25,507 nt of DNA from JBOGJG01 sp050747825 (lineage in GTDB: Bacteria > Acidobacteriota > UBA6911 > RPQK01 > JBOGJG01): assembly GCA_050747825.1 (NCBI GenBank), contig JBOGJG010000435.1, forward strand, positions 1 to 25,507. Direction: 5' to 3'. The notes beneath the pieces were generated by a model. The model saw only the letters and a list, made by a program, of their open reading frames with translations, was not told the DNA's origin and did no database searches. Positions within the stretch are counted from its first letter, which is position 1. Every line of letters begins with the position of its first letter. Both the position numbers and the translations under genes were made by a program. This document shows positions 1-6,881 of this stretch, in pieces.

Positions 1-1
1 G

Positions 2-43
2 GACCTGACCCCTGACCCCGATGTGCTAGGCTATTCAGTCTAA
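2..43 (+). CDS. 3' tail of an upstream gene (partial)
   Basis: A frame open from base 2 reads about 13 codons (DLTPDPDVLGYSV) and stops at TAA 41-43. The last base of that stop is the first base of the eboE ATG (TAATG). The same one-base overlap joins eboE to eboC downstream, so this is probably the end of the preceding operon gene. Another ebo gene (for example eboD or eboB) would be expected there, but the tail is too short to identify. Confidence 0.35.
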   Translation, partial: DLTPDPDVLGYSV

Positions 44-1287
44 TGAGGATCGGCGGCAAGTTTCACCTGACCTACTGCTCGAACATCCACCCGGGAGAAA
101 GCTGGCAAGAGGTACGATCGAACCTGCAGACCTACCTTCCGGCGATCCGACAGCAACTGTCCCATCAAGGGCCTTTCGGCCTCGGACTGCGCCTATCGGC
201 TGAGGCGGCGAAGGCCCTGGAAACATCTGATAACCTCACCGAGTTTCAGTCCTTCCTGGCGGATCAAGACTGCTACGTCTTCACCATAAACGGCTTTCCC
301 TACGGCACGTTCCACCGGGCGCGAGTCAAAGAGGAAGTCTATCTTCCTGACTGGCGGGATGAGCGCAGGCTCGAATACAGCAATCGTCTGGCCCTTATTT
401 TGGCAGGGCTGCTGCCTGACGATCCGACTTTGGAAGGAAGCGTCAGCACGGTCCCAGGCGCTTTCAAGCAAAGCGTACAGTCGGTCGAAGATGTCTCCCG
501 CATGACCGACCTCCTCTTCCGACACGTGATTTTCCTGGAGAAACTGCGCAGGCAGACCGGAAAAATCATCTCTCTGGCCCTGGAGCCGGAGCCCTGCTGC
601 TACCTTGAGACGATTGATGAGACCGTATCCTTCTTTCGCCACTGGGTCTTTAATCCGTCGCGCCTGGAAGGGCTGGCGGTCGAACTGGGCGTCTCCAGCG
701 AGGAGGCGGAAGTGATCGTACGCCGCCACCTGGGTGTCTGTTGCGACACCTGCCACATGGCGGTGGAATTCGAAAAGCCCGCGGCAGCTCTGCAGCGGCT
801 GGGAGCTTCCGCGATAAAGATCTGCAAGGTCCAGATCAGTTCGGGCCTCAAGCTTGAGTTTCAGGCTGGAGACGGACGTCCCCAAGAACTGCTCGGCCCA
901 TTTGCGGAAAGTGTTTATCTGCACCAGGTGGTTGAGCGCTCGGCAAGAGGATTGAGACGCTATGTCGATCTCCCCGACGCGCTGGCCCGGGAGCGAGACG
1001 AGGCGGCCTCTGCTGAGCCGCAGCCAAATGACCGGGTAAAAGAGTGGCGAGTCCATTTTCATGTCCCCATTTTTCTGAAAGACATGCAGCATTTCAGCAC
1101 TACCCAGGATTACCTGGCTGAGGTCATCGACTTTCTCAAAACAGAAACGGTTTGCCCCTATCTGGAAGTGGAGACTTATACCTGGGAAGTCCTTCCTGAC
1201 GAGTACAAGACGGAAGACATGGGCAGCGCCATTATCCGAGAGTTGCGATGGCTGAAGGAACGACTGGGTGGCCAGGGTGAGCCTTAA
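43..1287 (+). CDS. eboE: Metabolite traffic protein EboE (TIM-barrel, xylose isomerase-like)
   Basis: This 414-residue protein matches the EboE family as I know it. The N-terminus reads HLTYCSNIHPGESW, followed by GLRLSAEAAKAL near residue 48, the segment YVFTINGFPYGTFH near residue 78, and the tail YLEVETYTWEVLP. EboE belongs to the sugar phosphate isomerase/epimerase-like TIM-barrel fold. Ebo clusters in cyanobacteria and other bacteria are linked to moving small-molecule precursors (such as scytonemin monomer) to the periplasm; the reaction of EboE itself is not known. No signal peptide is visible, so it is probably cytoplasmic. The ATG at 43 overlaps the preceding TAA, and its own TAA overlaps the eboC ATG, so translation is likely coupled. 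The length is normal and the frame intact. Confidence 0.85.
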   Translation: MRIGGKFHLTYCSNIHPGESWQEVRSNLQTYLPAIRQQLSHQGPFGLGLRLSAEAAKALETSDNLTEFQSFLADQDCYVFTINGFPYGTFHRARVKEEVYLPDWRDERRLEYSNRLALILAGLLPDDPTLEGSVSTVPGAFKQSVQSVEDVSRMTDLLFRHVIFLEKLRRQTGKIISLALEPEPCCYLETIDETVSFFRHWVFNPSRLEGLAVELGVSSEEAEVIVRRHLGVCCDTCHMAVEFEKPAAALQRLGASAIKICKVQISSGLKLEFQAGDGRPQELLGPFAESVYLHQVVERSARGLRRYVDLPDALARERDEAASAEPQPNDRVKEWRVHFHVPIFLKDMQHFSTTQDYLAEVIDFLKTETVCPYLEVETYTWEVLPDEYKTEDMGSAIIRELRWLKERLGGQGEP

Positions 1288-2159
1288 TGAGAGCTGGCAT
1301 CTACCTGCGCCTGGGACGGGTCTCCAATCTCCCCACCGTCTGGACCAACTGCCTGGCTGGATTAATGCTGGCGCGGGGAAGCGCTGATGCAGCCGGTCTG
1401 TTGCCTCTTCTCCTGGCGCTCTCGTCCTTTTACGTCGGCGGGATGTTTCTAAACGACGCATTCGATTACCAGTTCGACAGGAAGTTTCGACCCGAGCGCC
1501 CGATTCCCGCCGGGAAGATCTCAAGAAGAGAAGTGTGGGTTGTCGGATTTGGCATGCTGATCCTGGGGGAAGCGCTGCTGGGCGTGGCCGCCACGCTCGA
1601 GCCCCGATCCGCCGGCGCCCAAACGCTGATCCTTGGCTTGCTGCTGGCTCTCTTGATCGTCTATTACAACTACAGCCACAAGCGAAGCTCGCTCAGCCCG
1701 CTGGTCATGGCACTCTGCCGAGCGCTGATCTACCTTATTGCCGCTTCGCTGGCAGCTCCCCTGCTTATCTCTCAGGTCCCAGTCGGGGCGACAATGCTGA
1801 TTGGCTACCTGGCCGGGCTGACATACCTGGCCAAGCAGGAAAACTTCGCCGAAATTGGAAATCTCTGGCCTCTGGTCTTTCTGTCGGCGCCTTTTATTTA
1901 CACTTCTCCCTTACTTCTACAGTTGAATTCTTTTACCCTGATTTACCTCATTTTTATGGGTTGGGTTATCTATTCTCTTTCCTTTCTACGGGGGACAAAG
2001 CGAAGTATCCCCCGTGCCGTCATCAACCTGATCGCTGGAATCTCTTTACTGGACGCCGTCCTGATCGGAACGACACAGGCAGGAGCAGAATGGGGCTGGC
2101 TTGCCGTGGGCGGCTTTGTGCTGACTTTACTTTTGCAGCGTTTTATCTCAGGAACGTAA
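1287..2159 (+). CDS. eboC: EboC, UbiA-like membrane prenyltransferase
   Basis: A 290-residue, strongly hydrophobic protein with about eight or nine membrane segments. It carries the first Asp-rich motif of the UbiA superfamily, NDAFDYQFDRKFRPERPIPAG-like at residues 56-76 (N56, D57, D60, D64). The usual second Asp-rich motif is replaced by TYLAKQE near residue 178, which fits the divergent EboC branch. UbiA enzymes transfer prenyl groups in the membrane; the EboC substrate is unknown. The gene starts inside the stop of eboE (TAATG), so the two are one transcription unit. It appears to be the last ebo gene, with a 139-bp gap before the peptide transporter. The E-then-C order differs from the common A-B-C-D-E-F order. 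Confidence 0.82.
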   Translation: MRAGIYLRLGRVSNLPTVWTNCLAGLMLARGSADAAGLLPLLLALSSFYVGGMFLNDAFDYQFDRKFRPERPIPAGKISRREVWVVGFGMLILGEALLGVAATLEPRSAGAQTLILGLLLALLIVYYNYSHKRSSLSPLVMALCRALIYLIAASLAAPLLISQVPVGATMLIGYLAGLTYLAKQENFAEIGNLWPLVFLSAPFIYTSPLLLQLNSFTLIYLIFMGWVIYSLSFLRGTKRSIPRAVINLIAGISLLDAVLIGTTQAGAEWGWLAVGGFVLTLLLQRFISGT

Positions 2160-2182
2160 GTTACAATAAATCAAAATGATTA

Positions 2183-2286
2183 TCCGGTCAGCTCAGCAGA
2201 ATTGCTGCACATCGCTTACAAGTGCAAGGCCCAGGACAGCGGAGCGGCCCCGAATTATCGCCGGTCAGTTTTGCTGAGCGAAGCAC
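2183..2286. repeat. REP/MITE-like intergenic element upstream of the POT gene
   Basis: The 139-bp gap between eboC and the transporter holds an inverted pair, GCTCAGCA at 2191-2198 and TGCTGAGC at 2272-2279, each next to a copy of CCGGTCAG (2184-2191 and 2261-2268). The right part (2241-2286) resembles the minus strand of 9201-9243: both begin GGAGCGG, carry CGCCGGTC or CGCTGGTC, and then TTGCTGAGC followed by AAGC. Two similar pieces in unrelated gaps suggest a small dispersed repeat. It occupies the likely promoter region of the transporter. Confidence 0.45.
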
Positions 2287-2298
2287 TAGGTCAAAGGT

Positions 2299-3837
2299 AT
2301 GCCAAAAGACCCTTCTACGGAATTTGCCAGGGGAGAGGCGGCTGAAGCCGCAGGGGAACAGACTTCTGCGGCGGGCGCCGGGAAGAGTTTTTTTGGCCAC
2401 CCACGCGGTCTGGCCACGCTCTTCTTCACCGAGCTGTGGGAACGCTTCAGCTACTATGGAATGCGCGCGATATTGATTCTGTTCATGACAGCGCCAGTCG
2501 CGACGGGAGGACTGGCATTCGATATCACCACGGCGGGAGCGATTTACGGTCTATACACGGCCTCTGTTTACCTGCTGGCCCTTCCTGGAGGCTGGGTGGC
2601 AGACCGGCTCATGGGACAGCGCTACTCCGTGCTTCTGGGCGGCATCATCATCGCTTGCGGCCACTTCAGCATGGCCTACCCGGTTATCGGCACCTTCTAT
2701 CTGGGATTGGTTCTGATCGCCGTCGGCACGGGACTGCTCAAACCCAACGTCAGCGCTATGGTGGGAGACCTGTATCCGGAAGGAGGTGCCCGGCGAGACG
2801 CCGGCTACTCCATCTACTACATGGGGATCAATATCGGCGCCTTTATCTCCCCCCTGGTATGCGGCTTTCTGGGCCAAAGGATTGACTGGCACCTCGGATT
2901 CGCCGCGGCTGGGATCGGGATGGTCCTGGGGATTATTCAGTACCTCATGGGTGCCAAATACCTTGGAAGGGCAGGTCTGCTGGAGAAGGCGCCTCTGGAA
3001 AGCCGGCATGACGCGCGAAGGCGGCGCGACATCCGCAGCCTCATCCTGGGCATTGCCGTCGTAGCTGTCCCGGTCTTGCTGATGGCTACTGGAGTCCTCA
3101 ACCTGAGCATAGTGGAGCTGGCCAATGCGGGCGGCATATTCATTGTCGGACTGGCCGTCGTCTATTTCATTGTCACGTTGGCCTCGCGCGACCTCAAGAA
3201 AACCGAACGCAAGCGCATTATCGTCATCTTTATTCTCTTTATCGCCGCCGCCCTTTTCTGGGGAGCGTTCGAGCAGGCGGGCTCATCGCTCAATTTGTTT
3301 GCCGAACATCAGACTGACATGTCAATCCTGGGCTACGAATTTCCCGCCAGTTGGCTGCAGTCGATTAATCCTATTTTTATCATCATCATGGCTCCCGTCT
3401 TCGCCTGGCTTTGGGTGGCGCTGGGGCGGTATGAACCTTCCAGTCCGGCCAAATTTGCCTTCGGACTGGTTTTCGCGGGTCTGGGTTTCCTGGTGATGGC
3501 CTGGGCGGCCATACGGTCGCAAGGAGGCAGCCCGGTAAGCCCGATGTGGCTGATCGTCACCTACTTCCTTCACACAACCGGCGAACTGGCCCTGAGCCCG
3601 GTAGGATTGAGTACTGTGACCAAACTCTCGCCTCACCGCCTGGTAGGACAGATGATGGGCGTGTGGTTCATGGCCTCCGCCCTGGGAAATCTCATGGCTG
3701 GACGGGTCGCCGGCTTCATGGAAACACTTCCGCTCTCAGATATTTTCGGCGCTGTCTTTCTCACCACGACCATAGCCGGCCTCGTCCTGGCCCTGCTCTC
3801 CAAACCGATCACGCGCTTGATGTCCGGAGTCAAATGA
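2299..3837 (+). CDS. POT-family proton-coupled di-/tripeptide transporter
   Basis: A 512-residue membrane protein of the POT/PTR2 family (DtpA/DtpT type) in the MFS superfamily, which imports short peptides with protons across the inner membrane. The proton-coupling signature ExxERFxYY is present as ELWERFSYY (E45, E48, R49, Y52, Y53). Other family segments are GGWVADRLMGQR in the first half, GLLKPNVSAMVGDLY, YSIYYMGINIGAF and FWGAFEQAGSSLNLF, followed by hydrophobic helices to the C-terminus, consistent with about 14 segments. The first 35 residues are hydrophilic, Ala/Gly-rich and not conserved, so a later start is possible, but no clearly better start codon is evident. The ribosome site ahead of ATG 2299 (AAAGGT) is poor. 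It ends three bases from the convergent hldA stop. Confidence 0.92.
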   Translation: MPKDPSTEFARGEAAEAAGEQTSAAGAGKSFFGHPRGLATLFFTELWERFSYYGMRAILILFMTAPVATGGLAFDITTAGAIYGLYTASVYLLALPGGWVADRLMGQRYSVLLGGIIIACGHFSMAYPVIGTFYLGLVLIAVGTGLLKPNVSAMVGDLYPEGGARRDAGYSIYYMGINIGAFISPLVCGFLGQRIDWHLGFAAAGIGMVLGIIQYLMGAKYLGRAGLLEKAPLESRHDARRRRDIRSLILGIAVVAVPVLLMATGVLNLSIVELANAGGIFIVGLAVVYFIVTLASRDLKKTERKRIIVIFILFIAAALFWGAFEQAGSSLNLFAEHQTDMSILGYEFPASWLQSINPIFIIIMAPVFAWLWVALGRYEPSSPAKFAFGLVFAGLGFLVMAWAAIRSQGGSPVSPMWLIVTYFLHTTGELALSPVGLSTVTKLSPHRLVGQMMGVWFMASALGNLMAGRVAGFMETLPLSDIFGAVFLTTTIAGLVLALLSKPITRLMSGVK

Positions 3838-3848
3838 GGCCTAGGCCT
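3837..3848. other. 12-bp palindrome spanning two convergent stop codons
   Basis: AGGCCTAGGCCT is a perfect palindrome that covers the last base of the transporter stop (TGA 3835-3837) and the whole hldA stop (TAG read on the minus strand, 3843-3841). Only three bases separate the genes, so there is no room for an ordinary intergenic terminator. Transcripts from both sides must run into the opposing gene. Confidence 0.6.
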
Positions 3849-4821
3849 TCAGGCTGGCCAGGAGCTCCTGGCGGGTCACGGAGGCGGTGCCGAGCTTGGC
3901 GACTGCTATGCCGGCGGCGTGATTGGCCAGCAGGGCGGCCTCGCGCAGGGAAGCGCCGGCCGCGACAGCCAGAGTCAAGGTGGAGATGACCGTGTCTCCC
4001 GCTCCCGTGACATCATAGACTTCCCGGGTCACAGTAGGGATATGGAAGTGTCCGGAGCGGTCAAAGAGCGACATACCTTCCTCGCCACGGGTGATCAGGA
4101 CATACTCCGATTCAACAATCTCCAACAGCCTGCGTCCAGCCTCCAGAAAAGAAGGCTCATCCAGCATGCGAACGCCCGAGGCTCGTTCAGCCTCCTTTTG
4201 ATTGGGCGTGATGATGGAAGCCCCCCGGTAATTCGAAAAACTATCCAGCTTGGGGTCTACGGCTACAAATTTCCCGTTCTCCACACACCCATTGATGATG
4301 GCTCGAACCATATCGGGCATCAGGACACCCTTCGCATAGTCCGAGAGCACGACGGCGTCGGCCCTGGGAACAGTTTCCTTGAAAATCCCTACAATTTGAC
4401 TCCGGGCGGCATCAGGAACCGGCTTGCGGTCTTCCCAGTCAGTCCGGCAGATCTGCTGGTGCTGGGCCATGATGCGAGTTTTGATGGTGGTAAGACGGCC
4501 CGCCTCAATAACCACGCCCGAGCTGTTGATATCCATCCGGGCAAGTTCCTGCAGGAGCCGGTCCCCTGCTTCGTCCTGTCCGATCACCCCGATCAACAGA
4601 GGATTGGCGCCCAACACCCTCAAGTTGGCAGCCACATTGGCGGCGCCGCCCAGATGCAAGCTCTCCCTGAGGACTTCGACGACGGGTACCGGCGCCTCGG
4701 GAGAGATACGCTCCACTTTTCCCCAGATGAATTTATCCAGGATCAGGTCACCGATCACCAGTATGGACCGGCCCTCAAAGCGCTCCAAGGCCTTCGTCAG
4801 GCAGGATCGATCGATACTCAC
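3841..4821 (-). CDS. hldA: D-glycero-beta-D-manno-heptose-7-phosphate kinase (HldA / RfaE1 domain)
   Basis: A 326-residue PfkB/ribokinase-family kinase that phosphorylates D,D-heptose 7-phosphate at C1 in ADP-heptose synthesis for the LPS inner core. Residues 24-50 carry GDLILDKFIWGKVERISPEA and PVPVVEV, typical of RfaE domain I. The sugar-site GGAANVA is at 58-64 and the PfkB anion-hole motif VTGAGDT at 271-277, with D276 as the expected base. The protein stops after the kinase domain, so the adenylyltransferase half of bifunctional HldE is absent and a separate hldC is expected elsewhere. The start is GTG at 4821; its GTGA shares four bases with the waaF stop, so the two are translationally coupled. 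Confidence 0.9.
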   Translation of the reverse strand: MSIDRSCLTKALERFEGRSILVIGDLILDKFIWGKVERISPEAPVPVVEVLRESLHLGGAANVAANLRVLGANPLLIGVIGQDEAGDRLLQELARMDINSSGVVIEAGRLTTIKTRIMAQHQQICRTDWEDRKPVPDAARSQIVGIFKETVPRADAVVLSDYAKGVLMPDMVRAIINGCVENGKFVAVDPKLDSFSNYRGASIITPNQKEAERASGVRMLDEPSFLEAGRRLLEIVESEYVLITRGEEGMSLFDRSGHFHIPTVTREVYDVTGAGDTVISTLTLAVAAGASLREAALLANHAAGIAVAKLGTASVTRQELLASLKA

Positions 4822-5828
4822 AGGAGACTCCTGGCCGCACGCAGGACCGGCTCCACCTCAATGGACCGGATACAGAGGGGCTCTGCGTAATGAAGGCAAT
4901 AGTAGCCGGGGCAGGGGATGCAGGGCAGATCGGACTTGATCAACTTATGCTCTACCCCCCAGGGATACCAGGCGTCAGAATTGGAGGAACCAAAGACCGC
5001 CACGATCTTCTTTCCCAGCGCCGCCGCGATATGCATGGGTCCGGTATCGTTGCCTATATAGAGATGAGCGAGCTTCACCAGCGCCGTAAATTGGCTCAAA
5101 GGGAGCGGCTCGATCAGATGGATCGTCCTGGAAGAGGCCGTTTCAATCTTCCGGAGCAGGGCTTCCTCACCGGGACCCACCGTCATCACGACAGTCGAAC
5201 CTTCCGCGCTCAGCCGCGAGGCCAGTTGGGCGAATTTCCCCGGCTCCCACTGCTTGGTATCGAAAGTCGCTGAGGGATGAATCAAAATGAAGCTTCCGTT
5301 TACTCCAGTATCTAACAGCCTCCTCCGCATGGAGGCCAATTCCTGCTCATCGACTGCCACCTGCAAAGGCGGAATCGGCTCAACCGGAAATCCGAGATGC
5401 TTCAAAAACGCCAACTGATTCAACACAGTGTGCAGGCTGTTTCGCCCCCAGACCTGAGCGAAAGGAGGCACTTTTTCATTGTAGTAGCGGGCGTTTCGGC
5501 CTTGTGCGTATCCCACGCGACGCCTGGCGCCCGAACAGAGAGCGATCAGAGCGCTGGTCGTGCCTCCGTGCAGGTCGATGGCCGTCTCGGGCCGATAGGA
5601 TCGAATCGCAGATAAGATCCGCAGGCGAGAGATCCATTTGTTTTCCCGCGCCGGAATCGTAAAGAGGCGGTCGATGTGAGGATTCCCCCTGAGGACCTGG
5701 TCAAAAGGCTCTTCGACCACGACCGCCACCTCACACCCGGGCACACGTTTTGCGACAGCCGGAAGAGGGGTCATTAGCACCGTGTCACCCAGTGATCGCA
5801 GTCTGATCAACAATAGGCGCTGGTTCAT
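4818..5828 (-). CDS. waaF: ADP-heptose:LPS heptosyltransferase (GT9 family)
   Basis: A 336-residue glycosyltransferase family 9 protein that adds L,D-heptose from ADP-heptose to the LPS inner core on the cytoplasmic face. The N-terminus LLLIRLRSLGDTVLMTPLPA is the typical GT9 opening. The C-terminal half has YIGNDTGPMHIAAALGKK followed by FGSSNSDAWYPWG, the nucleotide-sugar binding signature. A long pair of cysteine-containing segments near the end (CIPCPGYYC) also fits heptosyltransferases. I chose ATG 5828; the frame extends to a TTG at 5846, but that lies within a repeat array and has no ribosome site. It overlaps hldA by four bases. Whether it is the WaaF or WaaC type is not certain. Confidence 0.85.
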   Translation of the reverse strand: MNQRLLLIRLRSLGDTVLMTPLPAVAKRVPGCEVAVVVEEPFDQVLRGNPHIDRLFTIPARENKWISRLRILSAIRSYRPETAIDLHGGTTSALIALCSGARRRVGYAQGRNARYYNEKVPPFAQVWGRNSLHTVLNQLAFLKHLGFPVEPIPPLQVAVDEQELASMRRRLLDTGVNGSFILIHPSATFDTKQWEPGKFAQLASRLSAEGSTVVMTVGPGEEALLRKIETASSRTIHLIEPLPLSQFTALVKLAHLYIGNDTGPMHIAAALGKKIVAVFGSSNSDAWYPWGVEHKLIKSDLPCIPCPGYYCLHYAEPLCIRSIEVEPVLRAARSLL

Positions 5829-5835
5829 TGTATAA

Positions 5836-5993
5836 GATAGTTCCAAGTTTCAAGTTCCAAGTTCCAAGTTTTAGATCTCGCAAGAGCGAGAGCTTCTGCC
5901 GAAATTGGCAAGTAAACCTTAATGACCAAAGCCCGCTAGTGCGTTTCCGGCAACTTGGAACTTGGAACTTGAAACTTGAAACCTGGAACTATC
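5836..5993. repeat. Inverted pair of 7-bp tandem repeat arrays (TTCCAAG / CTTGGAA)
   Basis: The left array at 5841-5868 is four 7-bp units: TTCCAAG, TTTCAAG, TTCCAAG, TTCCAAG. The right array at 5954-5988 is five units on the opposite strand: CTTGGAA twice, CTTGAAA twice, CCTGGAA. The flanks GATAG (5836-5840) and CTATC (5989-5993) continue the inversion. Pairing left copy 4 with right copy 1 and so on gives three perfect units; with one right unit looped out the stem would be about 33 bp around an 85-nt loop. The trm112 stop codon (5991-5989) is inside the right arm, and the waaF start is 7 bases from the left arm. Confidence 0.85.
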
Positions 5994-6171
5994 CCTTCTC
6001 CGGGGGCTCGATGGTGGCCTCGTCAATCAGCATGACCGGAATGTCGTTGCGGATGGGGTAAACCCGGTGACAGGACACGCATTTGAGGCTTTCGCTGTTA
6101 GGCGTAAGCTTCACCTCTGACTTGCAGGCCGGACAGGCCAGGATTTCGAGTAATTCGGGACTTATCGTCAT
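5989..6171 (-). CDS. Trm112 family zinc-binding protein
   Basis: A 60-residue protein of the Trm112/YcaR family (UPF0434). It has two zinc-type Cys pairs, C13-x2-C16 in LACPACKSEV and C31-x2-C34 in CVSCHRVYPI, followed by the family ending YPIRNDIPVMLIDEA. Eukaryotic Trm112 activates methyltransferases; in bacteria these small proteins are often found by LPS genes or methyltransferases, and their partner is not settled. A good ribosome site, AAGGAG, lies 5 bases upstream of the ATG at 6171. It precedes waaF on the same strand with the heptamer arrays between them. The length is normal. Confidence 0.88.
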   Translation of the reverse strand: MTISPELLEILACPACKSEVKLTPNSESLKCVSCHRVYPIRNDIPVMLIDEATIEPPEKG

Positions 6172-6201
6172 TCTTTCTCCTTCTCAGAGGCCGTGAGCTG
6201 G

Positions 6202-6301
6202 AGGCCGGAGGAGGTCTCTGCGCGTCTAGGGGCCGCTCCCTCACGGTCGCGGAGCGGCCCCTCCTCGCCGAAAACCTTCTCCAGCCTCCTTCCTCCGGCC
6301 T
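6202..6301. repeat. Nested inverted repeat (REP-like) between thpR and trm112
   Basis: The inner arms AGGGGCCGCTCC (6228-6239) and GGAGCGGCCCCT (6251-6262) are a perfect 12-bp inverted repeat around an 11-nt spacer CTCACGGTCGC. The outer arms AGGCCGGAGGA (6202-6212) and TCCTCCGGCCT (6291-6301) are a perfect 11-bp inverted repeat. The two pairs sit symmetrically in a 137-bp gap. The layout suits a REP or MITE-type mobile repeat. There is no T run after the stem, so a simple terminator is less likely. Confidence 0.65.
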
Positions 6302-6308
6302 GAATCTC

Positions 6309-6881
6309 TTATTGTACCCGTGCCTGCAACTTCATGGTAAAAAGTTTGCGGTATTCTGATCCCCCGGGTTTGAGGACACTCTGGTATAGATGAAATTCGT
6401 TCACTCTGAGCCGGCCAACTCTCTCGTCCGCTCCCTGGTTCCGAATGGAATCGATCAGCTCTCGGAGGTTCCTGCCCGACTTGAGGCGTACAACCGTAAG
6501 ATGAGGCTGGAAATCGCGTTCTTCGGCATCAAAACCAAGCTTGACCAGCGCCGCTTCCGTCTGCCGCTGCAATTCCCGGAGCGTCTCATTTCTTTCGACT
6601 CCGACCCATACGACTCGTGGCCGGGCTGGATGAGGGAAGACACCGAGACCGCCGACCTCGAGCTCAAACTCACTCGTCCTTGCCGAAACTTCCTGTAGAG
6701 CCTCCTGGATCTGAGGGATCTTTCCTTCATCGATATTTCCCAAAAACTTCAGGGTTAGATGAATCGACTCCCCTTTGACCGGCCGCCCATCCAATTTGAG
6801 TTCCTTGAGCTTCTGCCCAATGGCGTCCAGCCGCCCGGCCGCTTCGTGCGGCAGATCAATCGCGACAAACGCTCGAATCAC
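6309..6881 (-). CDS. thpR: RNA 2',3'-cyclic phosphodiesterase (2H phosphoesterase, ThpR/LigT)
   Basis: A 190-residue 2H-family enzyme. The two HxTx catalytic motifs are HLTL at residues 41-44 (in HLTLKFLGNID) and HLTV at 127-130 (in QPHLTVVRLK). The N-terminus IRAFVAIDLP is typical. Family members hydrolyse 2',3'-cyclic phosphates on RNA ends to 2'-phosphates and can ligate tRNA halves in vitro. The start is GTG at 6881, and its GTGA overlaps the cinA stop by four bases, so it is co-translated with cinA, a pairing seen in many bacteria. The length is normal for the family. Confidence 0.9.
   Translation of the reverse strand: MIRAFVAIDLPHEAAGRLDAIGQKLKELKLDGRPVKGESIHLTLKFLGNIDEGKIPQIQEALQEVSARTSEFELEVGGLGVFPHPARPRVVWVGVERNETLRELQRQTEAALVKLGFDAEERDFQPHLTVVRLKSGRNLRELIDSIRNQGADERVGRLRVNEFHLYQSVLKPGGSEYRKLFTMKLQARVQ

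Noticed and set aside
193..1524. 443-codon open frame antisense to eboE and eboC
   Set aside because: It is a shadow of well-supported genes on the other strand; its translation is rich in Arg and Ser with no recognisable motifs.
3919..4890. 323-codon plus-strand frame over hldA and waaF
   Set aside because: It lies opposite two complete LPS genes and shows no domain signal.
5841..5993. CRISPR array
   Set aside because: The repeats are 7-bp direct tandem units without spacers, and no cas gene is present.
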